This document shows, piece after piece, positions 55,060-63,999 of a DNA stretch of 64,000 nucleotides. The notes below the pieces were generated by a model. That model saw only the letters and a program-made list of their open reading frames with translations. It did no database searches and was not told the origin of the DNA. The translations under genes and the position numbers were made by a program. Positions within the stretch are counted from its first letter, which is position 1. Each line of letters starts with the position of its first letter. Source of the DNA: an uncultured Myxococcales bacterium (GTDB lineage Bacteria > Myxococcota_A > UBA9042); contig CAIYWC010000011.1 of NCBI GenBank assembly GCA_903929795.1, forward strand, positions 1 to 64,000, given 5' to 3'.

Positions 55060-56031
55060 CTACGGCAGCAGCCGTGTGGTCTGCGCCTGCGTCAGCGCCG
55101 TCTGCGCCGCCAGGTAGGGGTCCACGCGCCGCGCCGTGACGTCAGCGACCAACTGCCGGCCAGCGGCCGTCTGCCGCAGCCAGGCGTCGACGTTGTGCCC
55201 TACAGACTCGCGAACCAGCCCACCGATGGCAAACGCGGCGCGATTTTGCGCGCGAACTTGGCTCGTCGGGCTTGTCTTCAGGAATTCCGCGTGCTTGTCG
55301 ATCGCTTCAGCCAGCGCTTCCACGCCTTCGCTGCGCGCCGCGACTGTCCGCAGGATCGGTGGCAGCCAGTCCGGCATCACGCCCATCAGCGTTTGCAGGC
55401 CGCGCAGATCGCCGATTGTGCGATCCGCGCCGTCCAGGTCTGCCTTGTTGACCACGAAAATGTCAGCGATCTCGAGAATTCCCGCCTTGATCGCCTGGAT
55501 GTCGTCGCCCAGGCCAGGCACAAGCACGACGACCGTGGTGTCCGCCGTGCGCACGATGTCGATCTCATCCTGGCCAACGCCGACCGTCTCGATGAGCACG
55601 ACATCGTGGCCCATGGCGTCGAGCACGTGAATGATGTCGTTGGTCGAGCGCGACAGGCCGCCCAGCGCGCCGCGGGTCGCCAAGCTGCGGATAAAGACAT
55701 TGGAATCGTTCGCGAATTCCATCATGCGGATGCGGTCGCCGAGGATTGCGCCACCGGAAAACGGGCTGGACGGATCGACCGCGAGGACGCCGACGCGCAT
55801 GCCCAGCTTGCGGTAGTGGCCGATGAGGCGCGCGGTCAGCGTGGACTTGCCAGAGCCAGGATTGCCTGTAATGCCGATGACTTTGGCGCGTCCAGTGTGC
55901 GGGTACAGCTGGCGCAGGACGTCGGTGGCGCCGTCGATGCGGTCGTCGAGCATGCGCATGAGGCGCGCGGCGGCGCGCACGTTGCCCGCGAGGATTGCGG
56001 CGGCGGCGTCTTGGGGACTGGCGAAGCGCAT
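55060..56031 (-). CDS. meaB: MeaB/ArgK-family GTPase, B12-mutase chaperone
   Basis: 323-aa G3E P-loop GTPase. Walker A GNPGSGKST (56-64), V-D-P-S-S-P-F-S-G-G-A-I-L-G-D-R, E-T-V-G-V-G-Q-D-E and N-K-A-D-L are the MeaB signature. The family protects and reloads adenosylcobalamin mutases such as methylmalonyl-CoA mutase. No mutase gene is in the window. ATG 56031 is preferred over a GTG 27 nt upstream by family length. Whether it serves another B12 enzyme, such as lysine 5,6-aminomutase, is open. Confidence 0.88.
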   Translation of the reverse strand: MRFASPQDAAAAILAGNVRAAARLMRMLDDRIDGATDVLRQLYPHTGRAKVIGITGNPGSGKSTLTARLIGHYRKLGMRVGVLAVDPSSPFSGGAILGDRIRMMEFANDSNVFIRSLATRGALGGLSRSTNDIIHVLDAMGHDVVLIETVGVGQDEIDIVRTADTTVVVLVPGLGDDIQAIKAGILEIADIFVVNKADLDGADRTIGDLRGLQTLMGVMPDWLPPILRTVAARSEGVEALAEAIDKHAEFLKTSPTSQVRAQNRAAFAIGGLVRESVGHNVDAWLRQTAAGRQLVADVTARRVDPYLAAQTALTQAQTTRLLP

Positions 56032-56182
56032 GTACAGGAGCGTCCTTGTCTTTCTCACGCGGCGGGCCGAGCGTTGCGCCCTGGGTCGACTCCGGAGTGG
56101 TCGCTGGCGGCCGATGCCCTGCTGATGGCCCGCAAGCCGCCGCGCGATCGGCGTGGGTCCACGGGCGCGACGCGACGCGGGG

Positions 56183-57076
56183 CTAGAACGTGACGCCGAT
56201 CTTGCCGGTGACCATGCTCAACCCCTCGCTGAACGAGCGCAGGAACTCGCCGCCGATTTGCACCCGGGTCACGATCACGCGCACGCCGAGGCTGGCGCGC
56301 TGGCTGATGGCATCGGAGATGTGTGACGCGTCGCCCAGCGGCGCGAGTTGCGCGGTGATCGGCGTGATCGACTTGTCGGTTGGATACAGGCTCACCAGGT
56401 GCGTGTTGACGTGGGTGAACGACGGCGCGTACGCGACCCACGGCTGGATCGCCAGGATGCCGCCGATGCCGAACGACTTGGACGCCACGAGGTCTGCGCC
56501 GACGACGAACATGTCGATCTGGGAATTGCCCAGAACCGTGTGAATCGACGGGCGAAACAGGATATCCGGGATGTTCTTGTACCCGTCGGTGATGCTGACG
56601 CCGAATTCGATGCCGATCGCGGTCAGGTTGGAGTTGCTCAGGCCAGTGACGACGCCGCCGACCTGCAAGCTGTACGGAAGGCCTTTGCGCACGCGGACTT
56701 GCTGGGTCGTGACGATCGACTCCGGCGAGGATGCGGCTTTGGTCCAGTAGTCCGCGGTCGAGTTGGTGCCCACGCCGCTGACTTCGTAGGCCACTTCGAG
56801 CCCCAGCGCGCCGCCTGACGCTGCAGGGCCGGCCATGCGCGGGCCCATCGCCATGCCGACTTCGCGCATCAGCTGCTTGTACGCGGTGTTTTCGACCGGC
56901 GTGTTGGGCGTCACCGTCGCGGGATCGATGAAGCGTTCAAAGTGCAAATCCAAGCCGCCGGCAACGGCTTGGGACGGCGCAGCCAGCGCCGCCGTCGCGC
57001 ACAGAACGGCGAAAACGATGCGGCGCCCGGCGGAAGCGGGCGTCAGCAGGGGAAATTGCAGCCTCGTTGCGGACAT
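56183..57076 (-). CDS. Predicted outer-membrane beta-barrel protein
   Basis: 297-aa exported protein. ATG 57076 has GGAG 6 nt upstream and gives a signal peptide ending Q-A-V-A-G. The mature part has alternating strands with many Gly, Thr and Val and ends I-G-V-T-F, a C-terminal Phe typical of outer-membrane barrels. No homologous family is recognised. It lies between kamA and meaB on the same strand, with its own promoter candidate. Confidence 0.65.
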   Translation of the reverse strand: MSATRLQFPLLTPASAGRRIVFAVLCATAALAAPSQAVAGGLDLHFERFIDPATVTPNTPVENTAYKQLMREVGMAMGPRMAGPAASGGALGLEVAYEVSGVGTNSTADYWTKAASSPESIVTTQQVRVRKGLPYSLQVGGVVTGLSNSNLTAIGIEFGVSITDGYKNIPDILFRPSIHTVLGNSQIDMFVVGADLVASKSFGIGGILAIQPWVAYAPSFTHVNTHLVSLYPTDKSITPITAQLAPLGDASHISDAISQRASLGVRVIVTRVQIGGEFLRSFSEGLSMVTGKIGVTF

Positions 57077-57134
57077 CAGTGTCTCCGAAGATCGATTGCC
57101 TGCATGCATCACGCGCACGTGGGCTCGTGGAGCG

Positions 57135-57163
57135 ATTCTGCGGGACCGTGACCAGATTGGCAA
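57135..57163 (-). promoter_or_regulatory. Candidate promoter for the 57076 gene
   Basis: Minus strand TTGCCA (57163-57158), 17-nt spacer, CAGAAT (57140-57135): five and four matches to sigma-70 consensus. Transcription would start ~50 nt before the ATG. Confidence 0.4.
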
Positions 57164-57266
57164 GCTTAGGGGTCGTGACAAAATCGCAGGCTCGCTTGCC
57201 AACTTGCGCAGGTGTGACGCGCGCAATGACAGGGCTCGCTCGCGGATACCATGGCGCCAAACGGCG

Positions 57267-58646
57267 TCAGCGCAATCCGCCCAGGGCCCGTGCCTTGGTC
57301 GCGGCGTCGGCTTTCATTTGCTCGCGCGAGGCGGGGTCTGCCCAACGCGCGCGCACTTCGGCGGAGAGATCGGCGATGGGATCAAAGAAAAAGAACAGGC
57401 GATCCGGGTCGACATTCGGGCTGCGATACACCGCGATGCCCGTCTCCCGGTCGTAGAAATCGTAGCTGTGCACGTCGCGCTTGCCGCCGCCGCCGAGCGT
57501 GTCGACGACGAAAGTCGGCGTGTTGAAGCCAGCCGTCGCGCCGCGCACGCCCTTCTCGATGTCGATGGCTGTCTGCGCGGTCGTGCGCAAGTCCTCGACA
57601 CCTTTGACTAAATCGTGAACGTACACGTAGTACGGATGCACGCCAACGGTGCCCAGCCGCTTGATGAGCTGCTGCATCGAGTCGACCGAGTCATTGACGC
57701 CGCGCTGCAGCACGGTCTGGTTGCGCACGTGGACGCCGGCTTCCAGCAGCTGGCCGATGGCTTCGCGGGTAATCCACGTGATTTCATTGGCATGGTTGAA
57801 ATGCGTGTGCAGCACCACATCCTTGCGCAGCGACCGCCCCAGCTGCACGACGTGCACCAACGCGTCGCGCCATTCGCGATCGGTCAGCAGCTTTTGCGGC
57901 ATCACGGCCGGGCCCTTGGTCGCGTACCGGATGCGCTTGATGTGGGGCAGGCCCAGCAGGCGCTCGCCGATGAGCCGGATGTGCCGCGCCGGCAGGTTGT
58001 AGACATCGCCGCCCGACAGCACGATGTCTTCGAGCTCCGGCCGCGTCGCGATGTAGGCAAAAATCTGTTCCCAGCGCGCCGTGTCCGCGTTCAGGTGCAC
58101 TTTATCGACCAGATCCGTATCGAGACCGACGGCATAAGACCGCGTACAGAAACGGCAATAGACCGGGCAGGTGTCGAGCGCCAAAAACAGCGCCTTGTCC
58201 GGATAGCGGTGCGTCAGACCGGGAACCGGCATGTCCTCCTGCTCGTGCAGGCTGTCCAGCGTCAGCTCCGGATGGTCGGGCAGCACGCGCGAAGCTAGCG
58301 GGATGAACTGCCGGCGGATTGGATCCTCGTACGGATTTTGCCAGTCAATCAGGCTCAGCAGGTACGGCGTCACGCGCACGCTCATCGGCGCCAGATGAAA
58401 ACCGCGACCGGCGTCTTCGACGAAATCCCGCGGCGCGATGCCCTCGATCGCCGCAAGCAGCTTGTCCATGCTGGTGATTGAGTTGCGTCCCTGCCAGCGA
58501 AAATCGAGAAACGTCGCTTCGTCGATGTCGCGCCACGCGGGAATTTCCTGCCAGAACAGGCCTTCGCGCAGTTCGCGGTGGCTGAGCGCGCCGCGTGAAG
58601 CGGCCGGCTTTACAAAACCGGCATGATGCCTGTGGATTTCATTCAC
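57267..58646 (-). CDS. kamA: L-lysine 2,3-aminomutase
   Basis: 459-aa radical-SAM/PLP enzyme converting L-lysine to L-beta-lysine. The [4Fe-4S] motif is C160-P-V-Y-C164-R-F-C167 (CxxxCxxC). The PLP lysine is K389 in the L-G-G-G-G-K motif. S-G-G-D-V-Y-N and other KamA segments are intact, and the length matches KamA rather than the shorter EpmB. GTG 58646 has AGGAG 7 nt upstream. With kal and kce at 6182-7384 it suggests lysine fermentation; the AblA osmolyte role is the alternative, but no ablB is adjacent. Follows the ArsA pair by 54 bp. Confidence 0.9.
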   Translation of the reverse strand: MNEIHRHHAGFVKPAASRGALSHRELREGLFWQEIPAWRDIDEATFLDFRWQGRNSITSMDKLLAAIEGIAPRDFVEDAGRGFHLAPMSVRVTPYLLSLIDWQNPYEDPIRRQFIPLASRVLPDHPELTLDSLHEQEDMPVPGLTHRYPDKALFLALDTCPVYCRFCTRSYAVGLDTDLVDKVHLNADTARWEQIFAYIATRPELEDIVLSGGDVYNLPARHIRLIGERLLGLPHIKRIRYATKGPAVMPQKLLTDREWRDALVHVVQLGRSLRKDVVLHTHFNHANEITWITREAIGQLLEAGVHVRNQTVLQRGVNDSVDSMQQLIKRLGTVGVHPYYVYVHDLVKGVEDLRTTAQTAIDIEKGVRGATAGFNTPTFVVDTLGGGGKRDVHSYDFYDRETGIAVYRSPNVDPDRLFFFFDPIADLSAEVRARWADPASREQMKADAATKARALGGLR

Positions 58647-58670
58647 GGACTGGCTCCTGAGGCCTGCAGG

Positions 58671-58689
58671 GACGGTCGCTTGGACCGTC
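58671..58689. other. Perfect inverted repeat before kamA
   Basis: GACGGTC-GCTTG-GACCGTC, a 7-bp stem with 5-nt loop, between the ArsA-like gene stop and the kamA start. No T-run follows on the minus strand, so it may be an operator or processing site rather than a terminator. Confidence 0.35.
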
Positions 58690-58700
58690 TGGACAACGCT

Positions 58701-59939
58701 TCAGTCTACCATGAGCGGCTGATCGGCGTCGAGATCCCGACCGCCGGCGATCTCGGCGCCCAATGACGCCAACTCCGCGATTGTGTGGATATCCCCGTCT
58801 CGCTGCACGACGACTGCGCAGACGCGCTCCGCACCGGCCAGCGCCTGCAGCGCATGCACATGGCGGGCATCCGCGTCGGCCAGTCGCTGAAGATCCTGAG
58901 CAGATTCAAGAACTTCTTGCGCTGCGTCCGCCGCGCGCGTCGGCGACAGTCCGGCAGCTTGCAGCGCAGCGACGACCGCCGGTACCTGCGACGCGTCCGG
59001 CGGCGGCTGGGCTGCGACCAGCACGCGGTTGACGACAAACCCGGCGAACGGCATCGCCTGCTCCATCAGCTCGGCGTGGAGGTGGCGCGCCTCGCGCAGG
59101 CACGTCTCACCGGGCGCGGTCACGATCAGAAATCGCGTGTCCGGCGCCCGCAGCATCCGGTCCGTCGCTTGCGTGCGATCGCGCAGCTTGGGCAGGACGT
59201 CCTGGAAGGCCGCGAAAAACTGGGCGATATCGGGCAGGGCGTCCTGGCCAAACAGCCGCCCGAGTACGGACATGGCCATCGAGTTGCCGGCGCCCAGCAG
59301 CGAAAACCCACGCTTTTCGCCCGGCAGCGGAATCTTGGAGAACCACTTCAGGACGCGATCGTTGATAAAGCTCGACAGCGTGTTGGACGCGTGCAGCAGG
59401 TCGATCGCGTTGTGCATCGGCGGCGTGTCCAGCACCATCAGGTCGAACTGGCCTTTCTCGCGCAGCGTATAGATGAGCTCCAGGGCAAAATACTCCGGCG
59501 AAGCCGCGAGCGTCGGCAAAAAGGCGCGATAGACACGGTTTTGCACGACGCGCTGGCGGTTATCGGCGTTGCCCAGCAGGCGCTCGACCATCTGCTCCGC
59601 CGCGACCGACGCGTCCAGCATCATCGCGTGCAGCGACGCGCCCGGCGGTAACGGCTGCGGCAGCTGCACGGCGAGGCGTGGCAGCACTTCCAGCGGCGTG
59701 TTGGGCAGGTGCGGCGGGCCACTCGCGTCGTTGGATTTCAAGCCCAGCGCCTGCATCAGCCGCTGTGCGGGGTCAATCGTCAGCACGAGCACGCGGCGGC
59801 CGGCCATCGCCGCCTGGAGCGCGAGCGCCGCGGACGTCGTCGTCTTTCCCACGCCGCCGGAACCACACGCCACGACCAGCCGCGCCTTGCGCAGCACGTC
59901 AGCGATGGGCAAGTGTGCCACCGGGTGGACCGTCTTCAC
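58701..59939 (-). CDS. ArsA/Get3-like ATPase A
   Basis: 412-aa ATPase of the ArsA/anion-transporting fold. Walker A GSGGVGKTT (26-34), L-T-I-D-P-A-Q-R-L and D-T-P-P-M-H-N-A (switch region) are clear. A Met- and Phe-rich region (~200-260) could be a hydrophobic groove. The GTG start overlaps the stop of ATPase B (GTGA), so the two are co-produced and probably form a heterodimer. Metal-binding Cys of true ArsA are absent, so arsenite export is unlikely. Confidence 0.8.
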   Translation of the reverse strand: MKTVHPVAHLPIADVLRKARLVVACGSGGVGKTTTSAALALQAAMAGRRVLVLTIDPAQRLMQALGLKSNDASGPPHLPNTPLEVLPRLAVQLPQPLPPGASLHAMMLDASVAAEQMVERLLGNADNRQRVVQNRVYRAFLPTLAASPEYFALELIYTLREKGQFDLMVLDTPPMHNAIDLLHASNTLSSFINDRVLKWFSKIPLPGEKRGFSLLGAGNSMAMSVLGRLFGQDALPDIAQFFAAFQDVLPKLRDRTQATDRMLRAPDTRFLIVTAPGETCLREARHLHAELMEQAMPFAGFVVNRVLVAAQPPPDASQVPAVVAALQAAGLSPTRAADAAQEVLESAQDLQRLADADARHVHALQALAGAERVCAVVVQRDGDIHTIAELASLGAEIAGGRDLDADQPLMVD

Positions 59940-60919
59940 GCAACCCCCTTGCGCAGCGCCAGCGCCAGCTCGTCCACGGCCTGGAGGCTCAGCTCGCGCT
60001 CAAAGCGCCACGGCAGGGTCAGCAAGCGATTGGGCGGCAGGGCGTCGCGCAGCTGGCGGGCCGCCGACAGCGCCTTGGCGCGCCGATTGGCGATCCGCTC
60101 CGCGGTCAGTTGCCACGGATCGAGCAGCGCCGGATCGCGGTCGGCAGCGCGGTCCAAGGCGTCCAGCACGTCTGGATCATGGGAGTGCGGCATGACGGCG
60201 TTGAGCACGATCGCCGCCGCTTCGACGCCATGGCGTGCCTGCAGCAGCGCGCGCAGCTCCAGGGTTTCGACAACGGGCATGTCCTCCGGTAGCGTCACAA
60301 GCGTCAGCCCCGTGCGCGCGGGATCGCGCAGGAGCGCGCGCATGCCTTCCGCATACGTCGCCAGCGGTCCCGTGCGAAACACACCAGAAAGCATGTTGGG
60401 AATCGCGTACATGCCTGCGACGAACCCGGACGTCGGCAGATCGCAAATGACCAGATTCCAGTGGCGATCGCCCTGCGGACCGTGCTCCTCCACTGTCGTC
60501 CAGAGCTGGTACAAAAAGAGCGCGGGGCGGACGGCCGGCGACGCGCGGAAGAACCCCTCCACGGCCTTGTTGCGCAGGGCCAGGTGGACAAGCGCGGGGA
60601 CTTTGAGCTGGCGAATCGCGAAATAACGCAATGAATCCATGGCGGAAAGGCTCTGCGCCCAAATGTGCGGAGCGACTTGCCGCGGCTCCGCGCCGACGGC
60701 GTGACTGCCAAACAGCGGCGCCGCGCGGGAGACGGATTCAAACTCGACCAGAAGCACCTTTTTGCCTCTGGCCGCTGCGGCGCGCGCCAGAATGGCTGCT
60801 ACCGTCGACTTGCCCACGCCGCCCTTGCCCGTCACGAGCAGGAGTTCGCGGTCCAGGAGCGCGTCGACCGTGCGATCGGGATCTTCTGCCAGCGGCGGGG
60901 AGGGCGTTTGCAAGGTCAT
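59936..60919 (-). CDS. ArsA/Get3-like ATPase B
   Basis: 327-aa partner of ATPase A. Walker A GKGGVGKST (31-39), with the deviant second Lys (K-G-G-V-G-K) typical of the family; L-V-E-F-E-S and I-C-D-L-P-T-S-G-F are the switch-like motifs. Overlaps the gene for ATPase A. Paired ArsA-like genes are common in Myxococcota and other Deltaproteobacteria; their cargo is not established. Shorter than A, lacking part of its C-terminal region. Confidence 0.8.
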   Translation of the reverse strand: MTLQTPSPPLAEDPDRTVDALLDRELLLVTGKGGVGKSTVAAILARAAAARGKKVLLVEFESVSRAAPLFGSHAVGAEPRQVAPHIWAQSLSAMDSLRYFAIRQLKVPALVHLALRNKAVEGFFRASPAVRPALFLYQLWTTVEEHGPQGDRHWNLVICDLPTSGFVAGMYAIPNMLSGVFRTGPLATYAEGMRALLRDPARTGLTLVTLPEDMPVVETLELRALLQARHGVEAAAIVLNAVMPHSHDPDVLDALDRAADRDPALLDPWQLTAERIANRRAKALSAARQLRDALPPNRLLTLPWRFERELSLQAVDELALALRKGVA

Positions 60920-60971
60920 GGATGCACCAGCATAGCTGCAATGGCAGTTCGCGCAATCGCCGAGGCGCCGA

Positions 60972-61667
60972 TCATGGTTCGTCGCTCGCGGGCGTCAGCC
61001 AATAGCCCATCCGCGCGTGGTGCAGCAGCGGCAGGTCCCAGCGGCTGTCGCCCAAGGCCAGATCCGGGCGCGGCAGGCCACGAGCGATGATCGCCGCCGG
61101 TTTGCCAAAGCCGATGGGCAGCGGTTCGACGAAATGTGGCGCGGGCGTCAGCATGCACTCCAGGCCAATCACTTCTGCCCCGACGAGCCCGGCCAGATCG
61201 ACACCCAACTGCACCGCCGGCTGTGGCGACGCCGAGATGACGACGACGTGGACACCGCGCGCGATCGCCGCCTGCAGCGCATCGACGAGCCAACGACGCG
61301 GAACCACGCGTGAACTCAGGGCGTCGTGCAGGCGGGCCCGTGCAGCACCGGCGTCGACGGATGCCAGGAGCTGCGCGGAAAAGCGGCAACCTTCGATGTA
61401 GGACACGTCCATCAGCGCAAAATACGCCGCCAGATCGGCATCGTCCGCACGCCAGGGCGCGTAGGGCGCGGTCTGTGCGGTCCGGACGACCTCGTCGCCG
61501 ACATCGCCAGACCACAGGGTGTTGTCGGCGTCGGTCGCGATCCAGGCTCCCGCTGGAAGTTCCGCGATCGCGCTGAGGACGTGGGCACGTTCCGCGCGCG
61601 CCGGTTGCGGGAGAGCTTCGATGTCCGTCACGAGCACCTCGGTGGCAGTCGGCGCGGATGCTGCCAC
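60972..61667 (-). CDS. HAD-family phosphatase, SerB-like
   Basis: 231-aa hydrolase of the haloacid dehalogenase superfamily. Motif I is T-D46-A-D48-N-T, motif II V-I-S-A-S-P, and motif IV L-G-D-S-R-W-D. The cap resembles phosphoserine phosphatase-like enzymes. The GTG start at 61667 is uncertain because no strong Shine-Dalgarno is seen; an internal GTG is possible. It precedes ArsA ATPase B by 52 bp and diverges from the DUF1385 gene. Confidence 0.7.
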   Translation of the reverse strand: MAASAPTATEVLVTDIEALPQPARAERAHVLSAIAELPAGAWIATDADNTLWSGDVGDEVVRTAQTAPYAPWRADDADLAAYFALMDVSYIEGCRFSAQLLASVDAGAARARLHDALSSRVVPRRWLVDALQAAIARGVHVVVISASPQPAVQLGVDLAGLVGAEVIGLECMLTPAPHFVEPLPIGFGKPAAIIARGLPRPDLALGDSRWDLPLLHHARMGYWLTPASDEP

Positions 61668-61779
61668 GAGATCGCGCTGCTGTCAGGCTCGGTTCGGAAC
61701 AGTTTCGTGGAGGCTTGGGGAACAATCGGCTACCCTATCGGGGTTGTCCCTTCGGATGGAAGGGCAACTGCGGAGGAAC

Positions 61780-62856
61780 ATGGCAGAAGGACCAATGAGC
61801 GTAGGTGGCCAGGCGATCCTGGAAGGGGTCATGATGCGGTCGCCGCATTCGTTGGCGATCGCGCTGCGCCGCCATAGCGGCGAGATCGTGGTGAAGGAGG
61901 ATGCCTGGCACTCGATCTGGGAGAAAGCCAAGTTCTTGCGCAAGCCGTTTCTGCGCGGCGCGGTCGTGCTGTTTGAGTCGATGCACAATGGCGTGAAAGC
62001 GCTGACTTTTTCCGCCAATGAGGCCGCAAAGTTCGCCGAGGACGAGCACGGCAAGCCGATGCCGGTCGCGGAGAGCAAGGCGTCGGAATGGGCGATTGCC
62101 GGCACGATTCTCGCCTCGGTTGCCTTTGGTTTCACGCTGTTCGCCGCGCTGCCGCACTTCATCACGTGGGCGACGGGCGTGATGACCGGCTCCAAGGCGC
62201 TGGCGTCTGGCAAGGACTTCGGCTTTCAGGTCGTCGACGGACTTGTGAAAATCTGCTTTCTTATCGGGTATTTGGCGCTTATTTCGCGCATGAAGGATAT
62301 CCAGCGGGTGTTCCAGTACCACGGCGCGGAGCACAAGAGCATCTTCTGCTACGAGGCGGGCAAGCCGCTGACGGTGGAAAATGCCCGTCAATACACGACC
62401 TTGCACCCGCGCTGTGGGACGAGCTTTCTGCTGATCACGTTCGTCGTGTCGATCCTGCTGTTCTCGGTCGTGATGCCGTTTTTGCCGGAAATCTCGTCCA
62501 TCAAGGCGCTGAACCAGCTTGCGTACGTCTGCATCAAGTTGCCCTTGATGTTCCCGGTTGCCGGCATCGCGTACGAAGCGACCCGGCTGTCCGCGAAGTT
62601 TCCCAACAACCCGATCGTCAAGGCTTTTACTTGGCCTGGCCTGATGCTGCAGCACATCACGACGCGCGAACCGGATGACAGCCAGCTGGAGATCGCGCTC
62701 GCCGCGCTGCAGATGACGCTGTGGCGCGAAGGGCACGTCCAAGCTGACCCGACGACGCAAAGCGCCGCGGCGGAGGCGGAGCCGGTCGTGTACAGCAACT
62801 TCAGCGCGTTCGAGTCGGCGCTTGGGCCGATCGCGCGGGTGCAGGTTGCAGCGTAA
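61780..62856 (+). CDS. DUF1385 membrane protein
   Basis: 358-aa protein of the DUF1385 family. Marks are G-G-Q-A-I-L-E-G-V-M-M-R-S, Y-H-G-A-E-H-K-S and H-P-R-C-G-T-S-F, with four or more membrane segments. The family is often found next to prfA, as here (69 bp upstream), but its function is unknown. GGAGG lies 3 nt before ATG 61780; ATG 61795 with AAGGA is an alternative. Confidence 0.85.
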   Translation: MAEGPMSVGGQAILEGVMMRSPHSLAIALRRHSGEIVVKEDAWHSIWEKAKFLRKPFLRGAVVLFESMHNGVKALTFSANEAAKFAEDEHGKPMPVAESKASEWAIAGTILASVAFGFTLFAALPHFITWATGVMTGSKALASGKDFGFQVVDGLVKICFLIGYLALISRMKDIQRVFQYHGAEHKSIFCYEAGKPLTVENARQYTTLHPRCGTSFLLITFVVSILLFSVVMPFLPEISSIKALNQLAYVCIKLPLMFPVAGIAYEATRLSAKFPNNPIVKAFTWPGLMLQHITTREPDDSQLEIALAALQMTLWREGHVQADPTTQSAAAEAEPVVYSNFSAFESALGPIARVQVAA

Positions 62857-62925
62857 GCCGTCCTGACGCACCATCTCGGCCCCCGCGCGCGTGCGTGTGT
62901 GCGCGCACGACGACCTTGAGGCCCG

Positions 62926-63999
62926 ATGTACGAGCGATTTGAAAGTCTGGTTGCGCGTTACGAAGAGCTGGGCGATGCGTTGGCGACCAACGAAATCGCC
63001 ATGGATCCCGAGCGTTCGCTCAAGCTCCTGCGCGAGCGCGCGTCCTTGGAAGACACAGTGAATGCGTACCGGCTGTGGAAGAGCCTCGACGCGCAAGTCA
63101 CCGAAGTCACGGCGATGCTGCACGACGAGAGCGACGCCGAGCTGCGGGCGATGGCGCGCGAAGAGCTGACCGATCTCAAGCAGAAGTTCGAGGCCGCGGA
63201 CACCGCGATGCGCGATCTGATGGTGCCGCGCGACCCGCGGGACGCGGCGAATGTGGTCGTGGAAATTCGCGCGGGCACGGGCGGCGAGGAAGCGGCGCTG
63301 TTCGCCGGCGATCTGCTGCGCATGTACACGCGCTACGCCGAGAAAAAAGGCTTCAAAGTCGAGCTGTTGTCTGAGTCCGAGGCGAGCCAGGGCGGCCTGA
63401 AGGAAGTCGTGATCCACATCAGCGGGTTTGGCGCGTGGTCGATATTCAAGCACGAATCCGGGACGCACCGCGTGCAGCGCATTCCGACGACGGAATCCCA
63501 AGGGCGCATTCACACGTCGGCGGTCACGGTTGCCGTGCTGCCGGAGGTGGAGGACACGGAACTCGAGATTCGCGAACCGGATTTGCGCATTGACACCTAC
63601 CGCGCGGGCGGCGCCGGCGGTCAGCACGTGAACAAGACGGATTCGGCCGTGCGCATCACGCATCTGCCGACTGGCATGGTGGTGCAGTGCCAGGACGAAC
63701 GCAGCCAGCACAAGAATAAAGCCAAGGCGATGATGCAGTTGCGCGCCAAGCTCTACGATTTCATGCAGCAGGAACGGGCCAAGACGGAAGCCGCGTCGCG
63801 CAAGGATCAGGTCGGTTCGGGCGATCGCTCGGAGCGGATCCGGACGTACAATTTCCCGCAAAATCGCCTGACCGATCATCGCATTGGCCTCACCGTTCAC
63901 TCGCTGGACCTGTGCATGGAAGGCGATATCGAGCCGGTGGTCCAGGCGATGCAGGCCGCGGAGCGCGCGCGGCTGCTCGCGCAGGAAACGCCGAACTGA
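62926..63999 (+). CDS. prfA: Peptide chain release factor 1
   Basis: 357-aa translation termination factor reading UAA and UAG. The catalytic GGQ is at 231-233 in G-A-G-G-Q-H-V-N, and the stop-codon reading P-x-T motif is P187-T-T189 (I-P-T-T-E-S). N-terminal helical domain and length are standard. GAGG precedes the ATG. The gene is complete and ends one base before the window end; the expected prmC partner would lie beyond it. Confidence 0.95.
   Translation: MYERFESLVARYEELGDALATNEIAMDPERSLKLLRERASLEDTVNAYRLWKSLDAQVTEVTAMLHDESDAELRAMAREELTDLKQKFEAADTAMRDLMVPRDPRDAANVVVEIRAGTGGEEAALFAGDLLRMYTRYAEKKGFKVELLSESEASQGGLKEVVIHISGFGAWSIFKHESGTHRVQRIPTTESQGRIHTSAVTVAVLPEVEDTELEIREPDLRIDTYRAGGAGGQHVNKTDSAVRITHLPTGMVVQCQDERSQHKNKAKAMMQLRAKLYDFMQQERAKTEAASRKDQVGSGDRSERIRTYNFPQNRLTDHRIGLTVHSLDLCMEGDIEPVVQAMQAAERARLLAQETPN

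Noticed and set aside
57267-58646. EpmB (EF-P lysine aminomutase)
   Set aside because: Length and N-terminal extension fit KamA, and no efp or epmA gene is adjacent.
58701-60919. Arsenite-pump ATPases
   Set aside because: No Cys metal-binding triad and no arsB or arsR nearby.
61721-61751. Imperfect GGGAACAA/TTGTCCC hairpin before the DUF1385 gene
   Set aside because: The stem is short with a bulge and a long loop; not better than expected by chance.
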